From Bacteroidota bacterium (GTDB taxonomy: Bacteria; Bacteroidota; Bacteroidia; Palsa-965), in the NCBI GenBank assembly GCA_006218065.1, contig VBWE01000009.1:1-64000 (forward strand): a stretch of 64,000 nt of DNA. The letters are read 5' to 3'. Each line of letters starts with the position of its first letter. Position 1 is the stretch's first letter. The position numbers and the translations under genes are program-made. The notes beneath the pieces were generated by a model, which did not search any database, was not told the origin of the DNA, and saw only the letters and a list, made by a program, of their open reading frames with translations. Below, one piece after another: positions 39,199 through 49,695 of the stretch.

Positions 39199-39579
39199 AT
39201 GAAAACTGTGTTGGCTGTCATTTTGTTTATCCTTCCCGGCATGTTTGCCGACATATCGGATAATATTGCCGCTGCGATCCGTACCGGCAATGCGAAAGAA
39301 GTATCGAAATACTTCGCCGATAATGTCGACATGAAAGTGCTGGACCAGGAAAATATTTACAGCAAAGCCCAGGCCGAACTGATTCTGAAAGATTTTTTCA
39401 CGAAGCACCCGGTCAAAGCTTTTACACTGGCCCACAAAAGCGCCGAACGCAACGATTCCCAGTTTGCGATCGGAACACTGACTACGGCCAACGGTACTTA
39501 CCGTGTTCATTTTCTCATGAAGAAATCGGCGAGCGGCATGGCCATCCACCAGTTCCGCATCGAACCGAGTGATGACTAA
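39199..39579 (+). CDS. DUF4783 domain-containing protein
   Basis: Signal peptide; ISDNIAAAIRTGNAKEVSKYFADNVDMKVLDQENIYSKAQAELILKDFFTKHPVKAFTLAHKS; next to nadC. Confidence 0.88.
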   Translation: MKTVLAVILFILPGMFADISDNIAAAIRTGNAKEVSKYFADNVDMKVLDQENIYSKAQAELILKDFFTKHPVKAFTLAHKSAERNDSQFAIGTLTTANGTYRVHFLMKKSASGMAIHQFRIEPSDD

Positions 39580-40450
39580 GACACGCTACGTTCCTTTTTC
39601 ACCCGACGAACAACTTATTCAACGTTTTATCGCCGCCGCGCTGCTGGAAGATGCAGGTAGCGGCGATCATACTTCTGTTTCCACCATTCCCGAAACAGCG
39701 CATGAGCGTGCGCGGCTGCTGGTGAAAGATACCGGCGTGCTGGCGGGTGCGGAACTTGCGCTTTATATTTTCCGGCAGGTCGATCCCGCGCTCGCGGTAA
39801 AAAAATTCATCACCGACGGAACATATATTCAGCCCGGCGATATCGTACTCGAAGCGGAAGGTCCCGCGCGTTCCATCCTGCTGGCCGAAAGGCTCGTGCT
39901 CAACTGCATGCAGCGGATGAGCGGGATCGCCACGCTGACCGACCGGATGGTGCGCAAACTTGACGGGCTGCATACGCAACTGCTCGATACGCGCAAAACC
40001 ACGCCCGGCTTCCGCTACTTCGAGAAATGGGCAGTGCTGACCGGCGGCGGCGGCAATCACCGTTTCGGACTTTACGACATGATCCTGATCAAGGACAATC
40101 ACGTGGACTATGCCGGCGGAATTGCACAGGCCATCGGCCGCGCGAAAAATTACCTGGCGGAAAAAAAACTCGCGCTGGATATCGAAATTGAAGTGCGGAA
40201 TTTCAAGGAACTGGACGAAGCGCTTGCCGCCGGCGGAATACAGCGTATCATGCTCGATAATTTTTCCATTCCCGATCTGCTGGAAGCGGTGAAAAAAATC
40301 GGCGGGCGTTATAAAACCGAAGCTTCCGGGGGCATCGGCGAACAAAATCTCCGTGCATACGCCGAAACCGGCGTCGATTATATTTCCATGGGGGCGCTCA
40401 CGCACAGTTACCGCAGCCTCGATCTCAGTTTAAAAGCCGAACGCAAATGA
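39569..40450 (+). CDS. nadC: Nicotinate-nucleotide pyrophosphorylase (carboxylating)
   Basis: EDAGSGDHTSVSTIP, RLVLNCMQRMSGIATLTDRMV, LLDTRKTTPGFRYFEKWAVLTGGGGNHRFGLYDMILIKDNH, EASGGIGEQNLRAYAETGVDYISMGALTHS. Confidence 0.97.
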   Translation: MMTKTRYVPFSPDEQLIQRFIAAALLEDAGSGDHTSVSTIPETAHERARLLVKDTGVLAGAELALYIFRQVDPALAVKKFITDGTYIQPGDIVLEAEGPARSILLAERLVLNCMQRMSGIATLTDRMVRKLDGLHTQLLDTRKTTPGFRYFEKWAVLTGGGGNHRFGLYDMILIKDNHVDYAGGIAQAIGRAKNYLAEKKLALDIEIEVRNFKELDEALAAGGIQRIMLDNFSIPDLLEAVKKIGGRYKTEASGGIGEQNLRAYAETGVDYISMGALTHSYRSLDLSLKAERK

Positions 40451-41391
40451 TCTGGCTCATCCGGCAATTGCTGAAAACACGGTTCGGGCGGAGCATCGCG
40501 CGCTTCCTGAATCGTTTCTCCCTGCCTGGTTTTGACGGTTTATCCGTACTCGAAGTATTGCGTTTTTTCTTCCTCGGCCTGCAGAAAGGCGCGATCAAAA
40601 CGCGGGCGGCGTCGATGGCGTATCATTTCTTTCTCGCCATTTTTCCGTCCATACTTTTCCTCTTCACGCTCATTCCCTATGTCCCGATCGAGAATTTCCA
40701 GGTACGCCTGCTCGAGCTTCTGCGCGAAGTGATGCCGGAAAGCGCATTTCTCGCCGCGCAGGATACGCTGATGGAAATCATCCACCGCGGCAACAGCAAA
40801 CTGCTTTCGTTCGGTTTTCTCGCCGCTTTGTTTTTCTCCACCAACGGGTTCGATTCTATGTTTACCGCCTTCAACAAAAGCATTCACGTTGAAGATACAC
40901 GCCTGCCCTGGAAACAGCGGCTGATAGCCCTGCTGGCAGGTTTGGTTACTGCCGTGATTATCGTCATTACACTGAGCCTGCTCATCGGCAGCGAATACAT
41001 GGTACACCGCTACATGGATCCCGGCGCATTATCATCGACGCTGCTCTGGATCGGGAAAACGTTTTTTCTCGGCCTGCTGATTCTCACCTCGATCGCTTTC
41101 TTTTATCACGTCGGTCCGGCCAAGCGCATGCACTGGCGTTTCATCAGCCCGGGCGCCATCCTGGCCACAGTGCTCATGCTGCTCACTTCCGAAGCATTCG
41201 GTTTTTACGTAAACAATTTCGGAAGCTACAATAAACTCTATGGTTCCATCGGCACGATCATTATCGTACTGATCTGGCTTTCGCTCAACTCCACGATGCT
41301 GCTGATCGGTTTCGAACTGAACGCCGGTATCGACGCCGCCCGCAAAAACCGCCGCTCGCTGCAGATGCCCGAAGTGGAAGAAGAGGCGTAA
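40447..41391 (+). CDS. YihY/BrkB family membrane protein
   Basis: KTRAASMAYHFFLAIFPSILFLFTLIPYVP, HVGPAKRMHWRFISPGAILATVLMLLTSEAFGFYVNNFGSYNKLYGSIGTIIIVLIWLSLNSTMLLIGFELNA. Confidence 0.93.
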   Translation: MIWLIRQLLKTRFGRSIARFLNRFSLPGFDGLSVLEVLRFFFLGLQKGAIKTRAASMAYHFFLAIFPSILFLFTLIPYVPIENFQVRLLELLREVMPESAFLAAQDTLMEIIHRGNSKLLSFGFLAALFFSTNGFDSMFTAFNKSIHVEDTRLPWKQRLIALLAGLVTAVIIVITLSLLIGSEYMVHRYMDPGALSSTLLWIGKTFFLGLLILTSIAFFYHVGPAKRMHWRFISPGAILATVLMLLTSEAFGFYVNNFGSYNKLYGSIGTIIIVLIWLSLNSTMLLIGFELNAGIDAARKNRRSLQMPEVEEEA

Positions 41392-41442
41392 ATAAGGATC
41401 AATACCTGCCCGGTATTCCCGGGTTTGTCAAACCGCCGCATC

Positions 41443-42717
41443 ATGCCGATAAAACACAAGAACCTGTTCCGGAAAGCGCTGAGAAATTGTGTAGTTTCTT
41501 TGCTTTCGGTTTCCTGTGTGGCTGATGCCGCCGCGCAGTCGCAGCTTCCGCTTATTTACGACGGTCACCAATCGCATTATTTCGGCGCTTATAATGCTGT
41601 ATTTATCCAGCGGGCTGTTTATTCATTCCAGGACAGGTATATCCCGGATACGCTTAAAAGAGAAAACAACTTTTTCAGAAAAAGCGCCGGCTTCGGTTAC
41701 CGGATGAGCAAACTTTTCCTGCTCGATATGCAGGAGGATTACCTGTTCTTCATTATACAGCATGAAGCATTCGGTCATGCGGCACGTTACCGGGAATTCG
41801 GATCGAAGAACAATTCGGTTAAAATAAATATGGCCTTCCCGTTCGGAAGCGGGCATGGAGAAGCGAGCCCGGGCAGCATCATCCGGAATTATACTCCCCA
41901 TAAAAACATTGCGGTATCTATTGCCGGCGTAGAAGCCAATATGGTTTTGGCCAACACGCTTTCCTCCGCTTTTTTGCAAAGCGATTCCATTCATTACAGG
42001 CAGGCCCTGCTCTATCTTATTTCCCAGAACGACCAGCTTTTCTATATCTGGAGCGACCGGATCAGGGGATCGAACAACAGCGGCGGCGGCGATATGCGCG
42101 GCTATGTTTCCAAGCTCAACAACCTGTATACTCCGCTGCAGAATTCATACACCATAGAAAAACTTTCCGTTCAAAGCCTGTTCTCTTTCGTTAATCCGCT
42201 CCAGGCATATTCAGCATTTACTATATTGTACAGCTACGGCATAAAAGGGAAAAAATACCTGTCGAAAATTCCGATGATCCGTTTCGGGCAGGTTCGCTAC
42301 CTGCCTTACCTGAACTATAATCTTTCACCGTTCGGAAGCGAATACCTGTTCTGCAATATCGTGAAGTATAAAAACAAACTGCTTACCGGCGACCTGGGCA
42401 TGGGAGAAAATACGTTTAACAATTTCTACAGGGCAAGATTCCGGTTTATCAATCTCGTTAAAAACAACCGGATCGGGATAAACCTGCATGCAGAAGGCTG
42501 GATACAACCGGAACTCGAACTGGAAACAGGCAGCAATACGCAAACGGAAAACCAGGCAGGAGGAGCGTTCAAAACCGATTTCATGCTTCGCCCTTTTCAA
42601 AACAGGAACACCTTCAGTCTTTTCACCCAACTGGGTTATAAAACAAAAGGATTTACCATCGGTGAACCGCTCGCAGCATCTTTTATACTGCGCTACGGTA
42701 TAGCCTTGCATTTATAA
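41443..42717 (+). CDS. Hypothetical secreted/outer-membrane protein with HEAFGH motif
   Basis: Signal sequence; FIIQHEAFGHAARYREFGSKNNSVKINMAFPFGSGHGEASPG; ends in aromatic LRYGIALHL. Confidence 0.75.
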   Translation: MPIKHKNLFRKALRNCVVSLLSVSCVADAAAQSQLPLIYDGHQSHYFGAYNAVFIQRAVYSFQDRYIPDTLKRENNFFRKSAGFGYRMSKLFLLDMQEDYLFFIIQHEAFGHAARYREFGSKNNSVKINMAFPFGSGHGEASPGSIIRNYTPHKNIAVSIAGVEANMVLANTLSSAFLQSDSIHYRQALLYLISQNDQLFYIWSDRIRGSNNSGGGDMRGYVSKLNNLYTPLQNSYTIEKLSVQSLFSFVNPLQAYSAFTILYSYGIKGKKYLSKIPMIRFGQVRYLPYLNYNLSPFGSEYLFCNIVKYKNKLLTGDLGMGENTFNNFYRARFRFINLVKNNRIGINLHAEGWIQPELELETGSNTQTENQAGGAFKTDFMLRPFQNRNTFSLFTQLGYKTKGFTIGEPLAASFILRYGIALHL

Positions 42718-42853
42718 GCCGGGAATTCCTTTTCTTTTCCTGCCCCGCGGTTTGCCGTGCGACAAGAAAAACCGGCGGTTTGCCGCACATGTAATTCCTT
42801 GCTATTCAATCCGTAAAGATTCGTATTTTCGTTCCTTATTCACGAAACTACGC

Positions 42854-45800
42854 ATGCTACATACCAGACTCCGCCTGGGAGGATTTTTACTCCTTTTTAT
42901 TCCGGGTTTTCTTGCCGCACAGCAGAACGATTTCCGCAGCCCGTCCAATCCGTATTACTGGAAAAATAAAATGCCGCATCCCGGCTACTGGCAGCAGGAT
43001 GTTCATTATACGATAAAAGCCAGCCTGAACGATCAGACCGATATCGTAACCGGCAGCGAACAACTCGTCTATTCGAACAACTCGCCCGATACGCTGTACT
43101 GGGTTTATTTTCACCTGTACCAGAACGCGTTTCAACCCGGTTCCTATACCGAGGACATGCACCTGGCAAACAAGTTCCCGGTGAAATTCGGAAACTATGA
43201 GCAGGCTGGACTCGGAACCAAAGTGAGCAAAGTAACCGTGGAAGGCACCGAAGTCCAGCCCGAGTTCGACAATACGATCATGAAGGTGAAACTGCTTTCT
43301 CCCCTGCTGCCGAACGCCTCGGTAAAACTGACCGTGGATTTCGAAACGTATTTCGACGCGGGCGGAAATATCCGGCGGCGCATGAAAATGTTCAAGGTGA
43401 CCGGTGGTTTCAAGCATTACGACTGCGTGCACTGGTATCCCCGCATGTGCGTGTACGACCGCAAGTTCGGCTGGGAAACCGACCAGCACCTCACCCGCGA
43501 ATTTTACGGCGATTTCGGGCAGTACGACGTTGAACTCACTATTCCGAATCACTACGTGCTCGACGGTACCGGCACACTGACCAACGAAAGTGAAGTACTT
43601 CCCGCCGACCTGCGCGAAAAGCTCGACATTAAAAACTTCGTCAAAAAGGAGCCCGGTTCGCCCGCGGTTACCGAAATCATCAAAGCCGACGGTACCACGA
43701 AAACCTGGAGATTCCATTCCATCAACGTGCACGATTTCGCTTTTACCGCCGATCCTACGTACCGGATCAGCGAAGCCAAATGGAACGATATCCGCTGCAT
43801 AGCTTTAGTGCAGGAACCGAATGCCCCGCGCTGGCAGGACGCCGCTTCGTTCACCGCACGCGTGATCGAATGTTACTCGCGCGATTTCGGCATGTATATC
43901 TACCCGAAAATGATCGTGGCTGACGCGCGCGACGGTATGGAATATCCCATGCTCACGCTCGACGGCGGCGGCGCGCCGGATTATTACGACCTCATCGCGC
44001 ATGAAGTGGGACATAACTGGTTCTTCGGTATGGTCGGTACGAACGAAACCTACCGTGCGCTGCTCGACGAAGGCTTCACGCAATTTCTCACCGCCTGGTC
44101 GTGCCGCAAACTCGTCGGCGAAATCCGTAAACGGTACAAATACAAATCCGACTGGGTAGAACGTTTTTCCGAACCCGATTACTACAAGAACAGCGAAGTG
44201 TATAACGGTTACATATTCGATGCGGCCAAAGGCGACGAGACCGTGATCACGACACATTCCGACCAGTTCGGCGGTGCGCTGCGCCACGGCGGCGGCTACC
44301 GGCAGGTGTACATGAAAACCGCTACTATGCTGTACAACCTGCAGTACGTGCTCGGCGATTCGCTTTTTACAAGCGCGATGAAACATTACGTAGCGCAGTG
44401 GAAGATCGGGCATCCGTATCTCGAGGATTTCCGCAATTCCATTATCCAGTACACGCACGTGGACCTGAACTGGTTTTTCGACCAGTGGCTCGAAACCAGC
44501 AAAACGATCGATTACGGGATTATGAAGATCCGCCAGGGCAATGCCGACAATGAATACCTCGTTACGTTCCGCCGTTTCGGGCGTATGCAGATGCCGCTCG
44601 ATTTCAGCGTGTATTCCAAAGAAGGTAAAAAGTACGATTACTACGTTCCCAACAACTGGTTCGAGAAAAAAACCACCGCAACCGTTTTACCGCGCTGGAT
44701 CGGCTGGGATAATATTCAGAAAACCTATGAAGCCAAACTGGTCATCCCCGGCGGCATTGAAAACATCGTGATCGATACCACCGAAAGACTGGCCGATGTG
44801 AATATGCTGAACAACAGCAAAAAACTGCCGCTGACCGTTCGCTTCGATTCGAAAATCTGGAATACACCTTCGTGGACGGAATACGATGTCCGCGTCCGGC
44901 CGGATATCTGGTACAATGCCTACGACGGCATCAAAGCCGGCATCTGGGTCGGCGGTGATTACATGGACGTTTTCAATAAATTCGATATTGGCCTGTTGTA
45001 TAATTTCGGCATCGGCCAGCAACTCCCGGTCAATGCGGAACTGAACCGGTACGATGCGTTTTCATTCCTCGCGAACTACCGCACACCGACGAACAAGCTG
45101 ATCAAAAACTCCGCGATTTACCTGCAGGGGAAATACATGGACGGCATGCAGGGTGCACTCGCCGGCTTTGAGATCAAAGACCGGAAAGAAGTCAACCGCT
45201 TCTTCGTCCAGTTCAAAATGATGTACCGGGCTTCTTACGATGCGCCTTACCTGCTTTACCCGGACGAATGGCAACTGCGCCAGTACAACAATTCGATCAC
45301 CACCGGCATCGATCATCCGTACACGTACAAAAACGGCACCGGCCATATCCGCCTGCAGCTGCGTTCCACCGCGCTGGGCAGCAGTTACGATTACCAGTAT
45401 GCGAATATCAGCGCCGTGAATAAAAACAACCTCGGGAAGATCAACATCAATACGCGGCTTTTTGCGCAGTTCGGAACCGGCGCTTTGTGGGCATACGAAT
45501 CGCAGCTTTATTCGGCCGGTGCAAACCCGGAAGAACTGATGGACAGCAAGTACACGCGTTCAGTCGGTATTTTCCCGGAAACCTGGGGCGGGTACGATAA
45601 TGTCACGAATCATTTCCATGCCGGCGGCGGACTCAACCTGCGCGGCTACGCGGGATACGTGATGCCCGAATACGATGTGAACAGCAACCTGAGAGCCACA
45701 TACAAAGGCACCACCGGCGCAGCATTCAACACGGAACTCGAGTTCAATGAATTGTTCAGCCCGCTTGCGCGTGCGGCGGGGCGCGTGAGCAGTTACATTC

Positions 45801-46054
45801 ATATCGGCACGTATCTTTTCGGGGATATCGGCGTGATGAACTACAATACGCCTTCGGAAGACCTCGTGTTCGGAGACATCCGCGCCGACGCCGGCGTGGG
45901 GACAACGCTCACGATTAAAAAATGGGGCTTCCTGCAAACAGCCAACCCGCTCACCATTCGTTTCGACATGCCGCTTTTCCTGAACCGCACGCCGAACCTC
46001 GATCCGGATTTTGTTAAATTCAGGTGGATACTCGGTATCAGCCGCTCATTCTAA
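42854..46054 (+). CDS. M1 family metallopeptidase
   Basis: LDGGGAPDYYDLIAHEVGHNWFFGMVGTNETYRALLDEGFTQFLTAW (HEVGH-x18-E); C-terminal beta-barrel-like region. ATG 42854 preferred. Confidence 0.93.
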   Translation: MLHTRLRLGGFLLLFIPGFLAAQQNDFRSPSNPYYWKNKMPHPGYWQQDVHYTIKASLNDQTDIVTGSEQLVYSNNSPDTLYWVYFHLYQNAFQPGSYTEDMHLANKFPVKFGNYEQAGLGTKVSKVTVEGTEVQPEFDNTIMKVKLLSPLLPNASVKLTVDFETYFDAGGNIRRRMKMFKVTGGFKHYDCVHWYPRMCVYDRKFGWETDQHLTREFYGDFGQYDVELTIPNHYVLDGTGTLTNESEVLPADLREKLDIKNFVKKEPGSPAVTEIIKADGTTKTWRFHSINVHDFAFTADPTYRISEAKWNDIRCIALVQEPNAPRWQDAASFTARVIECYSRDFGMYIYPKMIVADARDGMEYPMLTLDGGGAPDYYDLIAHEVGHNWFFGMVGTNETYRALLDEGFTQFLTAWSCRKLVGEIRKRYKYKSDWVERFSEPDYYKNSEVYNGYIFDAAKGDETVITTHSDQFGGALRHGGGYRQVYMKTATMLYNLQYVLGDSLFTSAMKHYVAQWKIGHPYLEDFRNSIIQYTHVDLNWFFDQWLETSKTIDYGIMKIRQGNADNEYLVTFRRFGRMQMPLDFSVYSKEGKKYDYYVPNNWFEKKTTATVLPRWIGWDNIQKTYEAKLVIPGGIENIVIDTTERLADVNMLNNSKKLPLTVRFDSKIWNTPSWTEYDVRVRPDIWYNAYDGIKAGIWVGGDYMDVFNKFDIGLLYNFGIGQQLPVNAELNRYDAFSFLANYRTPTNKLIKNSAIYLQGKYMDGMQGALAGFEIKDRKEVNRFFVQFKMMYRASYDAPYLLYPDEWQLRQYNNSITTGIDHPYTYKNGTGHIRLQLRSTALGSSYDYQYANISAVNKNNLGKININTRLFAQFGTGALWAYESQLYSAGANPEELMDSKYTRSVGIFPETWGGYDNVTNHFHAGGGLNLRGYAGYVMPEYDVNSNLRATYKGTTGAAFNTELEFNELFSPLARAAGRVSSYIHIGTYLFGDIGVMNYNTPSEDLVFGDIRADAGVGTTLTIKKWGFLQTANPLTIRFDMPLFLNRTPNLDPDFVKFRWILGISRSF

Positions 46055-46060
46055 ACGACC

Positions 46061-46822
46061 ATGAAAAACCTGCTCCTCTCAACCTGCTGCGCTATCCTGT
46101 CCGTTACGGCCATCGCGCAGCCCAGTGTAAACGAACTGCAATACCAGCGCGCGCTCAAGCTGAAACAGGAACGGAAGGACAGCGATGCCTTCCCGATTTT
46201 CCAGTCGCTGCTCAAAGGCGATTCGTCGAATGTGAATTACCTGCAGTACACCAGCTACCTGTATTCCCGCATGGGTTTCAGGCAGCCTACGGAAGAAGCC
46301 AAACAGCGTTATTACAAAATCGCGGAATACCTCGCGAAAAAAGCCATCGCAGCCGACGAGAAAAGTGCGGAAGCGCATTATGCCTATGCACTCGCCCTCG
46401 GGCGGATCAATGAAAATGCAAGCTCGAAGCAGAAGATCGCCAACGCAAAACTGATCAAGAAAGAAGCCGACCGCACCATCGAGCTGAACCCGAAACACGG
46501 CGGCGCGTATCATATCCTCGGCCGCTGGCACCGCACCATTGCCGGTTTCAGCACCATTGAAAAAGGCATGATCAATTCGTTTTATGGCGGCGTTCCTCCC
46601 GGGGCCAGCTACGAAAAAGCCGTGGAATGTTTCGCCAAAGCCGTGGAAATGGAAGGCGATTACATGCTTCACAAATACGAGCTCGCATTTACTTACAACG
46701 AAATGGGCAAAGAAGCCTACGCCAAAGTCTGGGTTCAGAAAGCAATGCAGTTGCCCCAGCTGAACAACGACGACAAGGAAACGTACAAGAAGTGCCAGGA
46801 CCTGCTGAAGGATCTCGATTAA
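46061..46822 (+). CDS. TPR-like periplasmic protein (RMD1/regucalcin-type repeats)
   Basis: Signal peptide; AEAHYAYALALGRINENASSKQKIANAKLIKKEADRTIELNPKHGGAYHILGRWHRTIAGFSTIEKGMINSFYGGVPPGASYEKAVECFAKAVEME. Confidence 0.75.
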   Translation: MKNLLLSTCCAILSVTAIAQPSVNELQYQRALKLKQERKDSDAFPIFQSLLKGDSSNVNYLQYTSYLYSRMGFRQPTEEAKQRYYKIAEYLAKKAIAADEKSAEAHYAYALALGRINENASSKQKIANAKLIKKEADRTIELNPKHGGAYHILGRWHRTIAGFSTIEKGMINSFYGGVPPGASYEKAVECFAKAVEMEGDYMLHKYELAFTYNEMGKEAYAKVWVQKAMQLPQLNNDDKETYKKCQDLLKDLD

Positions 46823-48132
46823 CCGTTCAGCGCCGCAGCCATTTTTTCCGAGAGCGCTTTCCTGGAATACAAAGCGACTTTTCCCGATACGGAATTTGTG
46901 CGCGCTGATTTATAATCGGCATACAACTGCAGCAGTTTTTCTCTCAGCGAATTTTTATTTTCAAATCCCGCGATCAGTCCGCAGCCGGTTTCCTGCATGA
47001 CTTCCGCAAGGTCGCCGTCTTCGGGACCGATAGCCAGTACGGGCGTTCCGGAAGCCATGTATTCGAAAACTTTACCGGTCAGTATGCCTTTGGCGTTCGG
47101 CGTATTGTTGACTAGCAGGAGCAGCACCCGGCACTGCTGCTGGAATTTCGTCACTTCGCGGTGCGGCAGGTAATCGATTTTATTGAGATACTTTTCCAGC
47201 CCAGCTCCGCGGATGGATTCGAGTACTGCGCCGTCCACCTTCCCGACCAGTTTAATTTCCAGGTCGGCGGCAAAAACGGGATCGGCTCCGGTGAGTTCCT
47301 GCAAAACGTTCCAGAGCAGCGCCGGGTTGCGCGCCTGGCCAAGCGTACCGACATGCGCGATGGAAAATTTCGCATCGCGTTCGAGCGCGCCTTTGTAAAC
47401 ATCGTCTTCATCGTACCCGTTCGCGATTACGATAAAACGTTCCGGGTCGCGTTTATTTTCCGAAGCCAGCGCACGAAACTCATCGCTCATCGTTTTTCCC
47501 ACGCTTACGATTTTATCCGCATGGTCGAGTACAGCCCGTTCGAGCCGGTGATGTTTTCTATCGGCCCAGGAAGTCAGTTTCAGCTCGTGGTAAAAATCGA
47601 TATTCGTCCAGGGATCACGGAAATCGGCAATCCAGCGCAGTCCCGGGTTTTCCTGTTTCAGCCCGAGCGCGACCAGGTGCATGCTGTGCGGCGGCCCGGT
47701 AGAAACGATGGCATCCACCGGTTTTTCGCGGATATAATTTTCAAGATACTTTATGGAAGGACTGATCCACCACTTGCGCGCATCGGGAATAAAAAAATTA
47801 CCGCGCACCCACATGGACAGGTTTTCTTTCCAGCCTTTTCTTTTTTTCTCGGAGAGCATACCTGCGCCGAGACGATCGTCTTTTTTCCGGCCGGTAATTT
47901 TTTTGTACGCGCCGTACGGTTCACGGATAGGCGTGCGGACGATTTCAATTCCTTCGGGCACGTCGTGCACCAGCGATTCGTCGAGTACCGGGTACTCGGG
48001 ATTGGAAGGAGTATAGACTACCGGTTCCCAGCCGTAATCCCGGAGATACTTCACAAACTTGAGCCAGCGCTGCACCCCCGCTCCCCCGCTGGGCGGCCAA
48101 TAGTAGGTGATGATGAGGACGCGTTTGGGCAT
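46819..48132 (-). CDS. Glycosyltransferase family 4-like
   Basis: RVLIITYYWPPSGGAGVQRWLKFVKYL, VSTGPPHSMHLVALGLKQ, GKVFEYMASGTPVLAIGPEDGDLAEVM. Confidence 0.9.
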   Translation of the reverse strand: MPKRVLIITYYWPPSGGAGVQRWLKFVKYLRDYGWEPVVYTPSNPEYPVLDESLVHDVPEGIEIVRTPIREPYGAYKKITGRKKDDRLGAGMLSEKKRKGWKENLSMWVRGNFFIPDARKWWISPSIKYLENYIREKPVDAIVSTGPPHSMHLVALGLKQENPGLRWIADFRDPWTNIDFYHELKLTSWADRKHHRLERAVLDHADKIVSVGKTMSDEFRALASENKRDPERFIVIANGYDEDDVYKGALERDAKFSIAHVGTLGQARNPALLWNVLQELTGADPVFAADLEIKLVGKVDGAVLESIRGAGLEKYLNKIDYLPHREVTKFQQQCRVLLLLVNNTPNAKGILTGKVFEYMASGTPVLAIGPEDGDLAEVMQETGCGLIAGFENKNSLREKLLQLYADYKSARTNSVSGKVALYSRKALSEKMAAALNG

Positions 48133-48139
48133 ACGCCGT

Positions 48140-49636
48140 TTACTTTTTCTTTTTACCGGTTAAATTTTTCACAAAGTTTACTATTATTCCTTTTGTTTCG
48201 GGACTAAGCCTGAGTATATGCACCAGTGCGGCATACAGAACGATAATAATAACCGACCGAATGGCAACGGACAGATACAGGTTCCCGGGCATCGGGATAA
48301 AAAAAGCGAGTGTTCCGGTGACCAGGATAACCAGCACCATCAGGAAAGTTTCTTTATCGAAAGGCTGCAGGTTATATTTCTTCCAGATAAAAAGATACTT
48401 GGCCAGGTTGTATAAAAAGGCGGAGAGTACCGTTGCAGCAGCAGCGCCTTCCATTCCGTAAAGCGGGATAAAAATAAGATTGGAAATAAAGGCGAGGATA
48501 AACAATCCGACCAGCAGACCTATGCCGTACACGTAGTACCGGTCAGAATTAAAAATCAGCGTATTGTTCGTTCCTGTCGCCATATTGAACAATGTACCGA
48601 TGCTGATAATCCAGACTACGTTGATGCCTTCTATATAATCTTTTCGCGGAACGATCGAAAGCAGGTCAAATGCATTCAGGTTGACCAGCAGGAATAAAAG
48701 TCCCCCGAGCAACAGCATGTACTTGGTTGAACGGTAATACAGTTCGCGGATATGTGTTTTGTCGTCGTGAACCATGGCATGCGCTATCCTCGGGTTGGTA
48801 ATTTTTTCAAGCGCCCCGAGCGGAATTTCAATGATCGTCGGAATGAATGCAGCAATAGCATATATGCCCACTTTATCCAGTTTGACTTCCCGGCCGAGCA
48901 TGATCGTGTCGAGGAATTTCAACCCGAGGGAAGAAAGTGACGCGAAGGTCATCAGCAATCCGAACGTAAATATTTTTTTAGGCTGCTGCCGGCTGAAAAA
49001 ATCCCTGTCGAGCGACAGTTTCAGTTTATCGATCCTGAAAATGAACAGCAGGAGCAGCAGGGTTTGCAAACCGTAAACAAGCGTAAAGATCAGGATATAT
49101 TGATCCAGCGTGATCCAGCGCATAAAGTATATCCCGGTAACGGCAATTACGGCAATCCGCGAAACCACATCGTTCAGCAGGGCGGGAACGCCGGGACGAA
49201 ATAATGCGAATGCATACGTCTGCAGAATGGTGAACAGCCCGAGGAAAAGCGAAAGCGGGAATACGTAGTCGAAAAACTCGGCAAACAGCCCGGATTTTTC
49301 AACGTATTGTCCTATAAAGAAATCCCGGCCGAACCAAAGTAAAACCGCGATGAGCAGGTAACCGGCAAGTGCATACAGGATCATAAAACCGAAAAAACCG
49401 TGATGTCCTTTTTCGGGATTCCGGAATACCGGGAAATATCTGGTAGTGATACTGGTGATGCCGAGCGGGATAAACGTGGAAACGAGCGAGGCGAATGAAA
49501 ACAGTATCCTGGTTAAACCCAATTCTTCCGGGGTGAGGAAGAACGGCTGGATAAAAATGATGTTGGCAAAGGCGATGAGGGTGCCGGTATACGTGATGAT
49601 CGTATTCTGAATCGCCTGTTTCTGAATGATGCCCAA
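48140..49636 (-). CDS. Oligosaccharide flippase family protein (Wzx-like)
   Basis: Polytopic; QKQAIQNTIITYTGTLIAFANIIFIQPFFLTPEELGLTRILFSFASLVSTFIPLGI. Confidence 0.88.
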   Translation of the reverse strand: MGIIQKQAIQNTIITYTGTLIAFANIIFIQPFFLTPEELGLTRILFSFASLVSTFIPLGITSITTRYFPVFRNPEKGHHGFFGFMILYALAGYLLIAVLLWFGRDFFIGQYVEKSGLFAEFFDYVFPLSLFLGLFTILQTYAFALFRPGVPALLNDVVSRIAVIAVTGIYFMRWITLDQYILIFTLVYGLQTLLLLLFIFRIDKLKLSLDRDFFSRQQPKKIFTFGLLMTFASLSSLGLKFLDTIMLGREVKLDKVGIYAIAAFIPTIIEIPLGALEKITNPRIAHAMVHDDKTHIRELYYRSTKYMLLLGGLLFLLVNLNAFDLLSIVPRKDYIEGINVVWIISIGTLFNMATGTNNTLIFNSDRYYVYGIGLLVGLFILAFISNLIFIPLYGMEGAAAATVLSAFLYNLAKYLFIWKKYNLQPFDKETFLMVLVILVTGTLAFFIPMPGNLYLSVAIRSVIIIVLYAALVHILRLSPETKGIIVNFVKNLTGKKKK

Positions 49637-49661
49637 GCCCGGTCTTCCTGTAAGTTTTGAT

Positions 49662-49669
49662 TAACTTTG
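49662..49669 (+). promoter_or_regulatory. Bacteroidota-type -7 box
   Basis: TAACTTTG 26 nt before the methyltransferase ATG at 49696. Confidence 0.5.
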
Positions 49670-49695
49670 CTTTCTGAACAGAAATTGTTCCGATT

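Noticed and set aside
46819-46822. Shared TTAA palindrome giving stop codons to convergent genes
   Set aside because: A real 4-bp convergent overlap but common and not notable by itself.
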